DNA from: Blautia sp.
GTDB taxonomy: Bacteria; Bacillota; Clostridia; Lachnospirales; Lachnospiraceae
NCBI GenBank assembly: GCA_017420455.1
Contig: JAFOJB010000444.1
Coordinates: forward strand, 1-17,996
Reading direction: 5' to 3'
Length of the DNA stretch: 17,996 bases
In this document: positions 1 through 7,903 of the stretch, one piece after another
Layout: each line of letters starts with the position of its first letter
How positions within the stretch are numbered: the first letter of the stretch is position 1
Notes under the pieces: generated by a model
Database searches by the model: none
Told to the model about the DNA's origin: nothing
What the model saw: only the letters and a program-made list of their open reading frames with translations
Translations under genes and position numbers: made by a program

Positions 1-2211
1 AACAGGGGATATGCGGTTCTCAGCCTGGTTATTATGGCCCCCTGGGCCTTCGTCGGATTTGAGGTCACAGCGTTTGATACAGCCCATTTTCGATTCCCGA
101 TCAGGAAGTCCGGAAGCATCATTCAGAGCTCCATTGTGGTGGCAGCATTTGCTTATATTGCGATGACATTCGTAAGCGTCTGCGCTGTGCCTGACGGTTT
201 TCCGTCCTGGCAGGCGTATATAGAAGGACTTGACGGATTAAGAGGCCTTGCTTCCGTACCGACATTCTTTGCAGCGAAGTCCGTCATGGGAAACGCTGGT
301 CTGGCCATCATGACGATAACAGCCGTTGCGGCCATCCTGACCGGGATCATCGGTGGTTATCGTGCAACAACCCGTGTACTGGCCACCATGGCGGAGGATC
401 GGATCCTGTCTGAGAAATTTCAGAATACTACCTACAGTATTGTTTTCATCCTGGCGCTGTCCGTACTCCTTTCCCTGCTGGGAAGGAACACACTGGTATG
501 GTTTGTCGATCTGACATCTCTCGGCGCGATCATCGGGTTCGGGTATTGCTCTGCAGCGGCATTTAAGCTGGCCAGGGCCGAGGGGAACAGAAAAACGACA
601 GTTACCGGGCTGATCGGCGCGTTTATTTCAGTGATATTTCTCATTGTGCAGCTTATTCCCGGGGTGGCGGCCATGGATGCCATGGCGGGCGAAGCTTTCC
701 TGCTGCTGGCATTCTGGTGCCTGCTGGGGTTTGTATTCTACTGGAGGACAGTGATCAGGAGCACACTCACGGAATACAGCGGGATATCCACTTCGGGAAT
801 CGCTTTGTTTGCCCTGCTGGTTTATTCCGCTCTGCTGTGGTTTGTAAAGCGTCTGGCCGAGGCGGACAGTATCCGGCAGGTGAGAAAGATGCTTCTCTGG
901 GATGGAATCATCCTGATCGTGTTCATTTTCGTCGGCCTTGCCGTCATGCTGTATATCCAGAATATCGTAAGGCAGAAGCATGAAACGACAGAGAGGGAAA
1001 AGATTCACGCAGTGGAGAGCAGTCTGGCAAAGAGCCGCTTTCTCTTTAATATGTCACATGATATCCGCACTCCGATGAACGCGATCATCGGCTACACAAA
1101 TCTGGCGCAGAAGGAAGAAGATATCCGTAAGACACATGAGTATCTCGGAAAGATCGAAAGCTCCAGCCAGCATCTTCTTGCGCTGATCAATGATATCCTT
1201 GAAATGAGCCGCATTGAAAGCGGAACGATCGAACTGGAATTTCTGCCCATCGATCTTCGGGTGTTGTTTGACAGCATCTACGACCTGTTTTCAGAACAGA
1301 TGAAGCAGAAGAAGCTGGATTTCCAGGTCCATACCAGCCAGGTACAGAATCAGTATGTCTGGTGCGACAGAAAAAACCTGAACCGCGTCCTGCTGAATGT
1401 CCTCAGCAATGCATATAAGTTTACTCCGGAGGGAGGAAATATTACCGCTTCACTTTGCGAAACCGGCAGCGGGGAAAACGGATACGGGTCCTATGAGATC
1501 AGGGTCCAGGACAGTGGAATCGGCATGTCCAGGGAATTTGCAGAGAAGATTTTTACTGCCTTCGAAAGAGAACGTACTTCGACCGTCAGCGGTGTGGAAG
1601 GGACCGGACTGGGGATGTCGATCACCAAGAGCATTGTCGACCTGATGGGCGGCACCATTGAAGTGATCACTGCACCGGGAAGCGGTACGACCATTGTGAT
1701 CCGCCTGAAGCTGAAGCTGGCCGAAGAGAAGGACGTAACCTATGACCGGCCGGAAAAGACAGACAGTACGGGAGAGGATCAGGAAAATACCGTAGTTGAC
1801 TTCACAGGCAGACGGGTGCTGCTGGTTGAGGACAACATGATCAACATGGAAATTGCCAATATGATACTCTCCGGGGCCGGCTTTACGGTGGAGACCGCTG
1901 AGAATGGCAGGATCGCGGTGGATATGGTTTCCGCCTCTGAGCCAGGATATTATGACGCTGTTCTGATGGACATCCAGATGCCGGTAATGGATGGATATGA
2001 AGCTGCCAGGGAAATCCGCTCGTTGAATAACAAAGATCTCGCGGATATCCCGATTCTGGCGATGACGGCGAATGCCTTTAAAGAAGATGAGATCGCGGTT
2101 CTGGAAGCAGGCATGCAGGCACATATCGCAAAGCCGGTGGATGTCGGACTGTTGATGAAGACACTGGCATCCGTGCTCGGGAAGGCAGATCACAGAAATA
2201 AGGACGCCTGA
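1..2211 (+). CDS. APC permease-like membrane domain fused to hybrid histidine kinase/receiver (5' end outside window)
   Basis: The reading frame is open from base 1, so the true start lies upstream; the first in-window ATG is at 34. The N-terminal ~300 visible residues are hydrophobic, with several membrane segments, and carry an APC-superfamily style PWAFVGFE stretch, which suggests a degenerate amino-acid permease used as sensor. A short charged linker leads to a HisKA domain with H-box [15 protein letters not shown] (His codon at 1057). Then comes an HATPase with N-box [15 protein letters not shown]1 DSGIGM and G2 GTGLGMSI. Last is a receiver with LLVEDN, phospho-acceptor Asp in [11 protein letters not shown] (codon 1969), AMTAN and AKPVD. 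No HPt or DNA-binding domain follows. Transporter-kinase fusions are known (for example CbrA, with an SSS transporter domain); an APC fusion is rarer. The ligand and the output partner are not visible here. The kinase/receiver call is firm. The permease assignment rests on motif and topology. Confidence 0.88.
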   Translation, partial: NRGYAVLSLVIMAPWAFVGFEVTAFDTAHFRFPIRKSGSIIQSSIVVAAFAYIAMTFVSVCAVPDGFPSWQAYIEGLDGLRGLASVPTFFAAKSVMGNAGLAIMTITAVAAILTGIIGGYRATTRVLATMAEDRILSEKFQNTTYSIVFILALSVLLSLLGRNTLVWFVDLTSLGAIIGFGYCSAAAFKLARAEGNRKTTVTGLIGAFISVIFLIVQLIPGVAAMDAMAGEAFLLLAFWCLLGFVFYWRTVIRSTLTEYSGISTSGIALFALLVYSALLWFVKRLAEADSIRQVRKMLLWDGIILIVFIFVGLAVMLYIQNIVRQKHETTEREKIHAVESSLAKSRFLFNMSHDIRTPMNAIIGYTNLAQKEEDIRKTHEYLGKIESSSQHLLALINDILEMSRIESGTIELEFLPIDLRVLFDSIYDLFSEQMKQKKLDFQVHTSQVQNQYVWCDRKNLNRVLLNVLSNAYKFTPEGGNITASLCETGSGENGYGSYEIRVQDSGIGMSREFAEKIFTAFERERTSTVSGVEGTGLGMSITKSIVDLMGGTIEVITAPGSGTTIVIRLKLKLAEEKDVTYDRPEKTDSTGEDQENTVVDFTGRRVLLVEDNMINMEIANMILSGAGFTVETAENGRIAVDMVSASEPGYYDAVLMDIQMPVMDGYEAAREIRSLNNKDLADIPILAMTANAFKEDEIAVLEAGMQAHIAKPVDVGLLMKTLASVLGKADHRNKDA

Positions 2212-2327
2212 ATTGCCAGTTGTCCGGAAGGCAAAACTATACAGCCGGGATGTTTCAGAAAGCCGGGGCTAAGAGGGCGTTCGAGGCAAAATGGGGAACA
2301 GACGTCTGCAGGAAGGAGAGAAGGGTT

Positions 2328-2681
2328 ATGCTTAAAGTGTATTGCTATAACAGATGTACAACATGCAGGAAGGCTTTGAAATGGCTGGACGATAAGGGTA
2401 TCGAATATGAACTTACAGATATCAAAGAAAATCATCCCGATGAAAAAGATCTGCGGAAATACTATTCCATGAGCGGTCTGCCTCTGAAACGGTTTTTCAA
2501 CACAAGTGGGATACCATATCGTGAGATGGGTCTTTCCAGGAAACTCCCTGAAATGAGTGAAGGGGAGCAGCTCGCTTTATTAGCCACGGATGGGATGCTG
2601 GTCAAGCGTCCGCTCGTGGTGGGAGAAGATTTTGTGATGGTTGGATTCAAAGAGGATGAGTGGGCAGAAAAACTGCATTGA
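2328..2681 (+). CDS. ArsC/Spx/MgsR-family thioredoxin-fold protein
   Basis: A 117-aa cytoplasmic protein of the arsenate reductase-like (ArsC/Spx/YffB) family. The N-terminus has a thioredoxin-like beta strand followed by the CTTC redox pair (Cys10 and Cys13). The family's KRPL signature (Arg in the conserved RP) lies near residue 93, in GMLVKRPLVVG. The length is right for the family. I chose ATG 2328 because a purine-rich Shine-Dalgarno (AGGAAGGAGAG) sits just before it and family homology begins there. The frame is open further upstream to 2220, but that extension has no ribosome site and no family similarity. True ArsC uses one N-terminal Cys with distal Cys residues, whereas Spx and MgsR are RNA-polymerase-binding regulators with CxxC, so the CxxC pair leans toward the Spx/MgsR or unassigned type. 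It is followed 18 bp later by the Nudix gene, probably in the same operon. The exact role cannot be set from sequence. Confidence 0.85.
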   Translation: MLKVYCYNRCTTCRKALKWLDDKGIEYELTDIKENHPDEKDLRKYYSMSGLPLKRFFNTSGIPYREMGLSRKLPEMSEGEQLALLATDGMLVKRPLVVGEDFVMVGFKEDEWAEKLH

Positions 2682-2699
2682 AAAGGGTGAGGACAGTAT

Positions 2700-3269
2700 A
2701 TGGCAACGATGGAAACACAGGAGTATCTTGATATTGTTGATGAATCCGGCCGGCCTGTCGGAAAGACAATTCCCCGTGATGAAGCCCACAGAGATGGAAT
2801 TCTCCATCGCACGGCCCATGTATGGATCACGAGGAAGAACAGCCATGGATACGATATCCTGCTGCAGAAACGGAGCGAGGAAAAAGATTCGTTTCCCGGG
2901 TTGTATGATACATCGTCCGCCGGACACATTCCGGCCGGTGACGGGCCGCTGGAGTCGGCCATCAGGGAACTTGCGGAAGAGCTTGGAATAACAGCCTCAG
3001 AAAATGAACTGCACTATGCGGGATCTTTCCGGATCCAGTATGAGGAAGAGTTCCACGGGAAGATGTTCCGGGACAATGAAGTGACGAGTGTTTACGTGTA
3101 TGAAGGCCTCGTAGATATTAAGACACTGACCCTGCAGGAAGCAGAAATTTCAGAAGTACGATGGTTCGATCTTGAGGAGGTGTGGAACGAGATAAAGACA
3201 GACCGCAGCCGGTTCTGTGTACCAGCCGAAGGGCTGAACGTGCTGAGAGAATATCTGAAAGGTTCCTGA
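2700..3269 (+). CDS. Nudix hydrolase, YfcD/IPP-isomerase-like subgroup
   Basis: A 189-aa cytoplasmic protein with a typical beginning for this subgroup (LDIVDESGRPVGKT, then HRTAHVWI). Such proteins resemble YfcD and type I isopentenyl-diphosphate isomerase in fold. The Nudix box is present as G-x5-D-x7-REL-x-EE-L-GI (GHIPAGD...RELAEELGI, about residues 79-101), with Asp where the consensus has the first Glu; to my knowledge this is common in the subgroup. The REL-x-EE metal-binding core is intact, so it should hydrolyse a nucleoside diphosphate-linked substrate with Mg2+. The substrate is not predictable. The ATG at 2700 lies 18 bp after the ArsC-like stop, with a GGTGAGGA ribosome site, which points to co-transcription. 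The next gene starts 54 bp downstream with no terminator seen, so transcription could continue into the nitrogenase-like genes. Confidence 0.9.
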   Translation: MATMETQEYLDIVDESGRPVGKTIPRDEAHRDGILHRTAHVWITRKNSHGYDILLQKRSEEKDSFPGLYDTSSAGHIPAGDGPLESAIRELAEELGITASENELHYAGSFRIQYEEEFHGKMFRDNEVTSVYVYEGLVDIKTLTLQEAEISEVRWFDLEEVWNEIKTDRSRFCVPAEGLNVLREYLKGS

Positions 3270-3323
3270 CTGCCGGAGGAAAAAACCCGCGGTCTTCAGT
3301 AAAAATGATAAGGAGGAAGCAGA

Positions 3324-3746
3324 ATGAATCTGAGGGAAACGATGAATACTCTGCTGGACAAAGCAGAAGAAGCGGTAGATAAAGCCCAGGAAGCCTGGGT
3401 AAACGCAGATATGGATACGAAGCTCCACGATGGAGCACGCTCCGCAATGGAAACGATGGGTACGCTGATGAACAAGGCGGAAGAAGCGGTAGACAAGGCC
3501 CAGGAAGCCTGGGTAAACGCCGATATGGACACGAAGCTTCATGATGGAGCACAGGCCGCAAAAGAGAGGGTTTCTGATTTTATAGAAAAGAACGAACTGG
3601 ATAAGAAAGCGGCTGCCGGCGCGGCAGTGCTGAAGGAAAAGGCTGTGGAAGCAAAGGACAAGGCAAAGGAAGCCTGGGAAAAGTCCGATATGGATGAGAA
3701 GCTTAAAGGCGTGATGGACGATATTAAGGATACCCTCGGCTTATGA
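3324..3746 (+). CDS. Repetitive amphipathic-helix protein preceding the nitrogenase-like genes
   Basis: A 140-aa protein, Ala/Lys/Glu/Asp-rich, with no signal peptide or membrane segment and no cysteine. It is built from repeats: residues 5-38 recur at 43-76 (period 38 aa), and a degenerate third unit lies near 104-127. Each unit has an EAW followed by a DMD and KL motif, giving amphipathic helices of the late-embryogenesis/apolipoprotein-like kind. I do not recognise a named family. The start is supported by AAGGAGG at 3310-3316. The stop overlaps the next gene's start by 4 bp (ATGA at 3743), so the two are translationally coupled. A small soluble helical protein made stoichiometrically with a nitrogenase-like reductase could be a scaffold, chaperone or protective partner; that is inference. 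Being real is well supported by the repeat conservation; function is unknown. Confidence 0.85.
   Translation: MNLRETMNTLLDKAEEAVDKAQEAWVNADMDTKLHDGARSAMETMGTLMNKAEEAVDKAQEAWVNADMDTKLHDGAQAAKERVSDFIEKNELDKKAAAGAAVLKEKAVEAKDKAKEAWEKSDMDEKLKGVMDDIKDTLGL
3336..3551 (+). repeat. In-gene 102-bp direct tandem repeat, period 114 bp
   Basis: Copy 1 spans 3336-3437 and copy 2 spans 3450-3551. Over the 26-codon core (residues 13-38 versus 51-76) the proteins are identical, while the DNA differs at eight codons, all synonymous (AAA/AAG, GCA/GCG, GAT/GAC, AAA/AAG, GCA/GCC, GAT/GAC, CTC/CTT, CAC/CAT). This is an old duplication held by selection on protein sequence, not a fresh slippage product. Confidence 0.95.
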
Positions 3747-6454
3747 TGCAGATTGCGATCTATGGAAAGGGCGGGATCGGAAAATCCACGATCTGCGCGA
3801 ATCTGTCCGCGGCTCTGGCCATCGAAGGAAAAAAGGTGCTGCAGATCGGGTGCGACCCGAAACACGATTCCACACGTCTCCTTCTGTCTGGAAAGATCCT
3901 TCCTACAGTGCTGGAGTATCTTCGGAGTGTCCCGAAGGAAGAAGCCCGGCCGGAGGAAATCCTCAAGGCAGGCTTCAAAGGGATCGGGTGTATTGAGGCA
4001 GGCGGCCCGAAGCCGGGGGTCGGCTGCGCAGGCAGAGGAATCATTTCCCCCTTTGAGTTTCTGGAAAGAAATAAGGTCAAAGAGAAGTATGACCTGATCC
4101 TTTACGATGTACTGGGGGACGTGGTCTGCGGAGGCTTTGCCGTTCCCATCCGGCGGGAATACGCAGACGCGGTATTTCTGGTGACCAGCGGGGAGTTCAT
4201 GGCCCTCTATGCCGCAAATAATATTCTCCGGGGGATCCGGAATTACGATGGGAAGGAGCATAAAAGGGTCGCAGGGATCATCTTTAACCGGAGAAATGTG
4301 GCGGGAGAAGAGGAACGGGTGGAGCGCTTTGCCGCAGCCGTACATCTTCCAATCTGCGCCAGAATCCCCAGAAGCGATGCCTTTGCCAGGGCAGAGGAGA
4401 AAAAGTGTACAGTGACAGCTCTGGAATATGAGAGGATGCAGGGATTTTCTGCAAAAGAGAAGGGTTCTTTCCGGGGCAGGGGATCTCAACCGGGAAATCA
4501 GACAGGAAATCAGACAGGAAATCAGGCAGATCATATTCTGGATACGCCTCCGTCTCAGGAAGTGTACGCAGATGAGTACCGGATATTTCTGAAACTGGCG
4601 CAGGAAATTGCCGGGGGCCTTCCTCTCTGCGAGGCACAGCCTCTGGAGGATGAGGAGCTGGAGAAAGTGGTGCTGGAAGAAGGCAGCACAGGAAGTCTGA
4701 ATCTTCCTCAGGACGGAACTGCTTCCACAGGATGGCTGCACACTTCCTGGAAAACACAGGAACCCCTCACTGCAAAATGGGTACATGCCGCCTGGAAAAC
4801 GCAGGGGGAAAGTGTTTCAGGGGAAAGTACAGAGACAGTCCATAAACTGATGGAAGAGGCAGTCTCAGTGGAAGGGATGCGGATCGACGACAAGTTACCG
4901 GAGGAGACAGCCTCGGATAAGGGAATGTCGAAAGTCGACGGTCTGCAGGAGCATACAGGTGCAGGATCGGATTTCCAGATACCCCTGAGAGATCATGGAG
5001 AAGTCCCCGCAAAGAGACCTCCTCTCTACGGCTGCGCCTTCAATGGCGCGGTGACTACAGCGGTGCGTCTGTCCGATGCCATTGTGATCGCCCACGCGCC
5101 AAAAGCCTGCGCCTTCTTTACCTGGCAGAACATTACCTCCCCAGGCCGTAAGAACCTTTTCAACAGGGGAATTCTTCTTCCTTCTGCCATCAGTCCGAAT
5201 TTTGAAAGCACCGATCTTTCACAGACAGAGGTAGTGTTCGGCGGGATGGACAGGCTGAAGGCTTCTGTCCGGGCAGCGCTGGACAGAAAGCCCGGAGCTG
5301 TGATCGTTGTGAGCTCCTGTACCAGCGGGATCATCGGGGACGATATCCGGGAGGCGGAAAACCTTTCAACGCCCGAAATTCCGGTGTTGGTGATTCCTGC
5401 CGATGGGGATATCGCCGGTGATTATATGGAAGGGATCCGCATGTGCCTTCATACGGTGGCGGAAGGTCTGATCGAACGGTATCCGGAGAAACGCCCCGGG
5501 ACCGTGAATATCGTCGGGGAAGTAGGGGTGTCCAACAATGCGGAAGTAAATTTCCGGTGGATAAAGGGACTGCTGGGGAAAATGGGAATCCGCATCAACT
5601 GCAGGTTTCTCGGAAACGCGAGCGCAGCCGAAATGCGGAATTTTCTTGCGGCGCCTCTGAACATCCTGGCAGTGGATAGCGCCGATAATACGGAGCTGAA
5701 AACCTGGCTGATGGAGAACTATGGCTGCAGGTTTCTTCCCGGAGCTCTGCCCACAGGCTTTCAGGAGACGAAGGAATTTGTCGGAAGGATCGCGGAGTTT
5801 TTTGAGAAAGAGCCTCCGGCAGAGGAAACTGCAGGACCGGAAAGCATCGGAACAGAGGAAACCACAGAATCGGAAAGCATCGGAACAGAGGAAACAACAG
5901 GACCTGAAAGCATTGGAACACAGGGAGAGAAAGCTGATAAAAGATCCCGGCCACAGATGGAGAAGCCGCTCCACAGACTGGCAGAGGCTGCTCTCCGGGA
6001 GGAGGAAAAGGGGTACCATAAGGCGATCGGGGAGCTGCGGCCGCTTCTTTCCGGGAAAAAGCTTCTCATGACGACTATCAGTACCAATATGGACTGGCTC
6101 CTCCTGGCTGCGGAGGACGCAGGAATCGAGGCAGTCTGGGTAGGCGTCCTGGATTATCTTCATCAGGGAATCAGAATATGCCGCAGTGAAAAGGTCCAGG
6201 CAGTAACGCAGGAGCTGTTCGATATCCGGACAGCGGAGAAAAAGATAGAGGAGCTGTCTCCGGATATCGTGGTAGCCAATTATACCACAGCGTTTTCTCC
6301 GGGAAATTACATTCTGGACAATATGCCCATGACGGCGCAGGCCGGGACGCTTTCCGGCGTCAGCGTGCTTCGGCGGTGGGCGCTGGGGCTTGCAGGACGG
6401 AAGGAGGGGGAATGGCTGCATGACAGAAAGCTGTATCAGAAGTATTTCGCCTGA
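3743..6454 (+). CDS. NifH-NifD fusion: nitrogenase-like reductase component 2 plus component 1 alpha in one chain
   Basis: A 903-aa fusion. Residues 1-290 form an iron-protein domain with P-loop GKGGIGKST (8-16), switch I GCDPKHDST (36-44), and the [4Fe-4S] ligands Cys95 (PGVGCAGRGI, which also keeps the Arg that is ADP-ribosylated in NifH) and Cys129 (DVLGDVVCGGF). Residues 291-427 are a low-complexity linker. Residues 428-903 form a nitrogenase component 1 domain with three cysteines placed like the NifD P-cluster ligands: Cys431 (LYGCAFNG), Cys456 (HAPKACAFF) and Cys526 (SSCTSGIIGDDI). The region aligning with NifD Cys275 (PLNILAVDSAD) has Val, and the His442 region (MPMTAQAG) has no His, so FeMo-cofactor is unlikely. 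An acidic ESIGT repeat insert lies at 690-735. The gene overlaps the preceding gene (ATGA) and the following NifK-like gene (35 bp). By family, ATP-driven electron transfer from an Fe-S dimer to the component 1 cluster is expected; the substrate is unknown. Confidence 0.9.
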   Translation: MMQIAIYGKGGIGKSTICANLSAALAIEGKKVLQIGCDPKHDSTRLLLSGKILPTVLEYLRSVPKEEARPEEILKAGFKGIGCIEAGGPKPGVGCAGRGIISPFEFLERNKVKEKYDLILYDVLGDVVCGGFAVPIRREYADAVFLVTSGEFMALYAANNILRGIRNYDGKEHKRVAGIIFNRRNVAGEEERVERFAAAVHLPICARIPRSDAFARAEEKKCTVTALEYERMQGFSAKEKGSFRGRGSQPGNQTGNQTGNQADHILDTPPSQEVYADEYRIFLKLAQEIAGGLPLCEAQPLEDEELEKVVLEEGSTGSLNLPQDGTASTGWLHTSWKTQEPLTAKWVHAAWKTQGESVSGESTETVHKLMEEAVSVEGMRIDDKLPEETASDKGMSKVDGLQEHTGAGSDFQIPLRDHGEVPAKRPPLYGCAFNGAVTTAVRLSDAIVIAHAPKACAFFTWQNITSPGRKNLFNRGILLPSAISPNFESTDLSQTEVVFGGMDRLKASVRAALDRKPGAVIVVSSCTSGIIGDDIREAENLSTPEIPVLVIPADGDIAGDYMEGIRMCLHTVAEGLIERYPEKRPGTVNIVGEVGVSNNAEVNFRWIKGLLGKMGIRINCRFLGNASAAEMRNFLAAPLNILAVDSADNTELKTWLMENYGCRFLPGALPTGFQETKEFVGRIAEFFEKEPPAEETAGPESIGTEETTESESIGTEETTGPESIGTQGEKADKRSRPQMEKPLHRLAEAALREEEKGYHKAIGELRPLLSGKKLLMTTISTNMDWLLLAAEDAGIEAVWVGVLDYLHQGIRICRSEKVQAVTQELFDIRTAEKKIEELSPDIVVANYTTAFSPGNYILDNMPMTAQAGTLSGVSVLRRWALGLAGRKEGEWLHDRKLYQKYFA
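4493..4528 (+). repeat. 12-bp tandem repeat (GNQT x3) inside the NifH-like domain
   Basis: Three head-to-tail copies of a 12-bp unit (GGAAATCAGACA-like) encode GNQT-GNQT-GNQA, residues 251-262. They interrupt the NifH fold just before its C-terminal helix (residues 274-290). Confidence 0.85.
4733..4804 (+). repeat. Linker repeat WLHTSWKTQ / WVHAAWKTQ
   Basis: Residues 331-339 and 346-354 of the fusion repeat with a 15-residue period (GGATGGCTGCACACTTCC versus TGGGTACATGCCGCC at the start of each). A further weaker pair, KLMEEAVSVEGM and KLPEETASDKGM, follows at residues 368-395. The linker between the NifH and NifD halves thus grew by small duplications. Confidence 0.7.
5840..5920 (+). repeat. 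33-bp tandem repeat (ESIGT, about 2.5 copies) inside the NifD-like domain
   Basis: ESIGT recurs at residues 700, 711 and 722 of the fusion protein with an 11-residue period; the DNA copies are nearly identical (GAAAGCATCGGAACAGAGG). The acidic insert lies between two Rossmann-like subdomains of component 1. Confidence 0.85.
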
Positions 6455-7847
6455 CGGTCTTACCGGAATAATCTTTGCCCTGGAAGGGATGAAGAAAACA
6501 ATCGTTCTGTTTAACGGTCCTATGGGATGCCGATTCTATCACAGCACGACCTCCGGCTTCCTGGTCATGCGGCCTTTGCTTTATCTTCCCGTGAATGAAA
6601 AGGGGGAGAGGGCTCCCGTAGATTACAATTACCTGAACGACTGGTTCTTCCGGCAGGACCGGGTTCCGTGCACCTATCTTGACGGATATGACTATGTCTA
6701 CGGTACCCGGGATAAGGTACGGGAAGCGCTGCTGTTCATCCGGGAAAACATTGATTTCGATCTTCTCGGGATCGTGAACTCGCCCGGAGCAGCCCTGATC
6801 GGGGACAATCTCCTGGAAATCGCAAGGCAGACCCTGGGAGGCAGCAGAGTGGTGATGCTGGAATCGCCCGGCTATTCCATCTCCTTTGAAGAAGGGTACA
6901 GTGAAGCGGCTTACGCCCTTCTTTCCCAGGTTGCGGCGCCGTTCTGGAAGGGGCAGGAGACAGATTTCGCTGTCAGCCGTAATGTGGCAGGCATCAGCCA
7001 GATGTCATCTGACAACAATGAGGGAGCGTACAAAGCTTCCATAAACCTCCTTGGTATTTCCATCTGGAATCGGTATTTTGAAGGTGATATCAAAGAATTA
7101 AAACGTCTTTTTTCACTCTGCAGGATCGAAGTAAATGCAGTACTCTGCGCCGACAGTTCCCTGGAAGAGCTGTATTCTATGCCGGATGCAGACCTGAATG
7201 TAGTGCTCGACCCGGAGATGGGGCTTCTGGCGGCAAAATACATGGAGGAAGAATTCTCTGTCCCCTTCTATGTCTGCGATACCCTGCCCATCGGTTTTTC
7301 CGCCACGGAGAAGATGATGCGGGAAGTCTGCGCCAGACTGGAAGAGATCTCATCCTCCGGCCGCACGGAAAAAGCTGCTTCTCCCATCCAGACGGAAATT
7401 CATCCGGAATTCCCCGGGACAGCCTGCCATTTCCGGACGGCGCAGAAGGCCGCCCCCTTCGTTTCCAGCCTGGATACCTTCACAGAAGAGATGGAGAAGG
7501 CACGGGCTCTTGCCTTTTACAAGATAAACGGGATTTACCAGATGTACGGAAAGCCCAGAGGAGTTTCGTTCTGTGTGGTGGGAAACACCGCCCGGAAGAA
7601 GGCATACACTTCCTTTCTCACCACCTATCTCGGGATGGAGGAGACCGATGCAGGCCACGCAGAACTCCTGTTTTCCAACGCCAACGTGATCTCCGAAATG
7701 ATGCTGAAGAACCGGACCTTCTGCGGCATCGAAATCGAACTGCCCGGCATGGGATATGTGGACCTCACCCTGAAGACCCACCTGGGAATCGAAGGGACGC
7801 TGCTTCTGATCGAGCAGGTCCTGAACGGAATTATGTCCCGCTTATGA
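6420..7847 (+). CDS. NifK-like nitrogenase component 1 beta-type partner subunit
   Basis: A 475-aa member of the oxidoreductase/nitrogenase component 1 family. Cys5 (MTESCIRSISPDG) and Cys37 (FNGPMGCRFYHS) match the first two P-cluster cysteines of NifK. The third position is lost: the element that reads CxxxVIGDDL in NifK is NSPGAALIGDNL here (residues 120-131), with Ser/Pro and no Cys. Cys84 (RVPCTYLDGYDYVYGT) lies nearby and could substitute; that is speculation. I chose ATG 6420 because it has AAGGAGGGGG at 6401-6410 and starts just before the conserved Cys. An in-frame ATG at 6390 has no such site. The gene starts inside the end of the NifHD fusion (35 bp overlap), so the two chains should be made together and assemble as a heterodimer or heterotetramer. 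A Rossmann-type nitrogenase subdomain continues to the C-terminus (GKPRGVSFCVVGNTARKKAY, GIEGTLLLIEQ). Confidence 0.87.
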   Translation: MTESCIRSISPDGLTGIIFALEGMKKTIVLFNGPMGCRFYHSTTSGFLVMRPLLYLPVNEKGERAPVDYNYLNDWFFRQDRVPCTYLDGYDYVYGTRDKVREALLFIRENIDFDLLGIVNSPGAALIGDNLLEIARQTLGGSRVVMLESPGYSISFEEGYSEAAYALLSQVAAPFWKGQETDFAVSRNVAGISQMSSDNNEGAYKASINLLGISIWNRYFEGDIKELKRLFSLCRIEVNAVLCADSSLEELYSMPDADLNVVLDPEMGLLAAKYMEEEFSVPFYVCDTLPIGFSATEKMMREVCARLEEISSSGRTEKAASPIQTEIHPEFPGTACHFRTAQKAAPFVSSLDTFTEEMEKARALAFYKINGIYQMYGKPRGVSFCVVGNTARKKAYTSFLTTYLGMEETDAGHAELLFSNANVISEMMLKNRTFCGIEIELPGMGYVDLTLKTHLGIEGTLLLIEQVLNGIMSRL

Positions 7848-7854
7848 GAAAAAT

Positions 7855-7881
7855 GAGAAAAAGGGACGGTTCCTTTTTCTC
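7855..7881 (+). repeat. Hairpin repeat, copy 1 (loop GACGGTT)
   Basis: A perfect 10-bp inverted repeat, GAGAAAAAGG and CCTTTTTCTC, closes the loop GACGGTT. It begins 8 bp after the stop of the NifK-like gene. It could act as a transcription terminator or 3' stabiliser for that operon. The same loop and near-identical stem recur at 8731 and, with a different stem, at 17973, so it is a dispersed repeat as well. Confidence 0.9.
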
Positions 7882-7903
7882 TGATACATGAAAGGATATT
7901 ATT

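Noticed and set aside
2220..2327. An N-terminal extension of the ArsC-like protein from ATG 2220.
   Set aside because: There is no ribosome site there, the extra residues lack family similarity, and a strong site stands before ATG 2328.
2931..3002. The first Glu of the Nudix box replaced by Asp, as a sign of inactivity.
   Set aside because: The REL-x-EE metal-binding core is intact and, to my knowledge, this Asp is usual in the YfcD-like subgroup.
3539..4786. A long minus-strand open frame of about 415 codons opposite the NifHD gene (similar ones at 5366-6421 and 16690-17967).
   Set aside because: They lie antisense to clearly conserved proteins, have Cys/His/Pro-rich shadow composition, show no family motif, and have no convincing ribosome site.
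3743..7847. Reading the cluster as a nitrogen-fixing nitrogenase.
   Set aside because: FeMo-cofactor ligands are missing, the NifK third cluster cysteine is missing, and no nifB, nifE or nifN is nearby.
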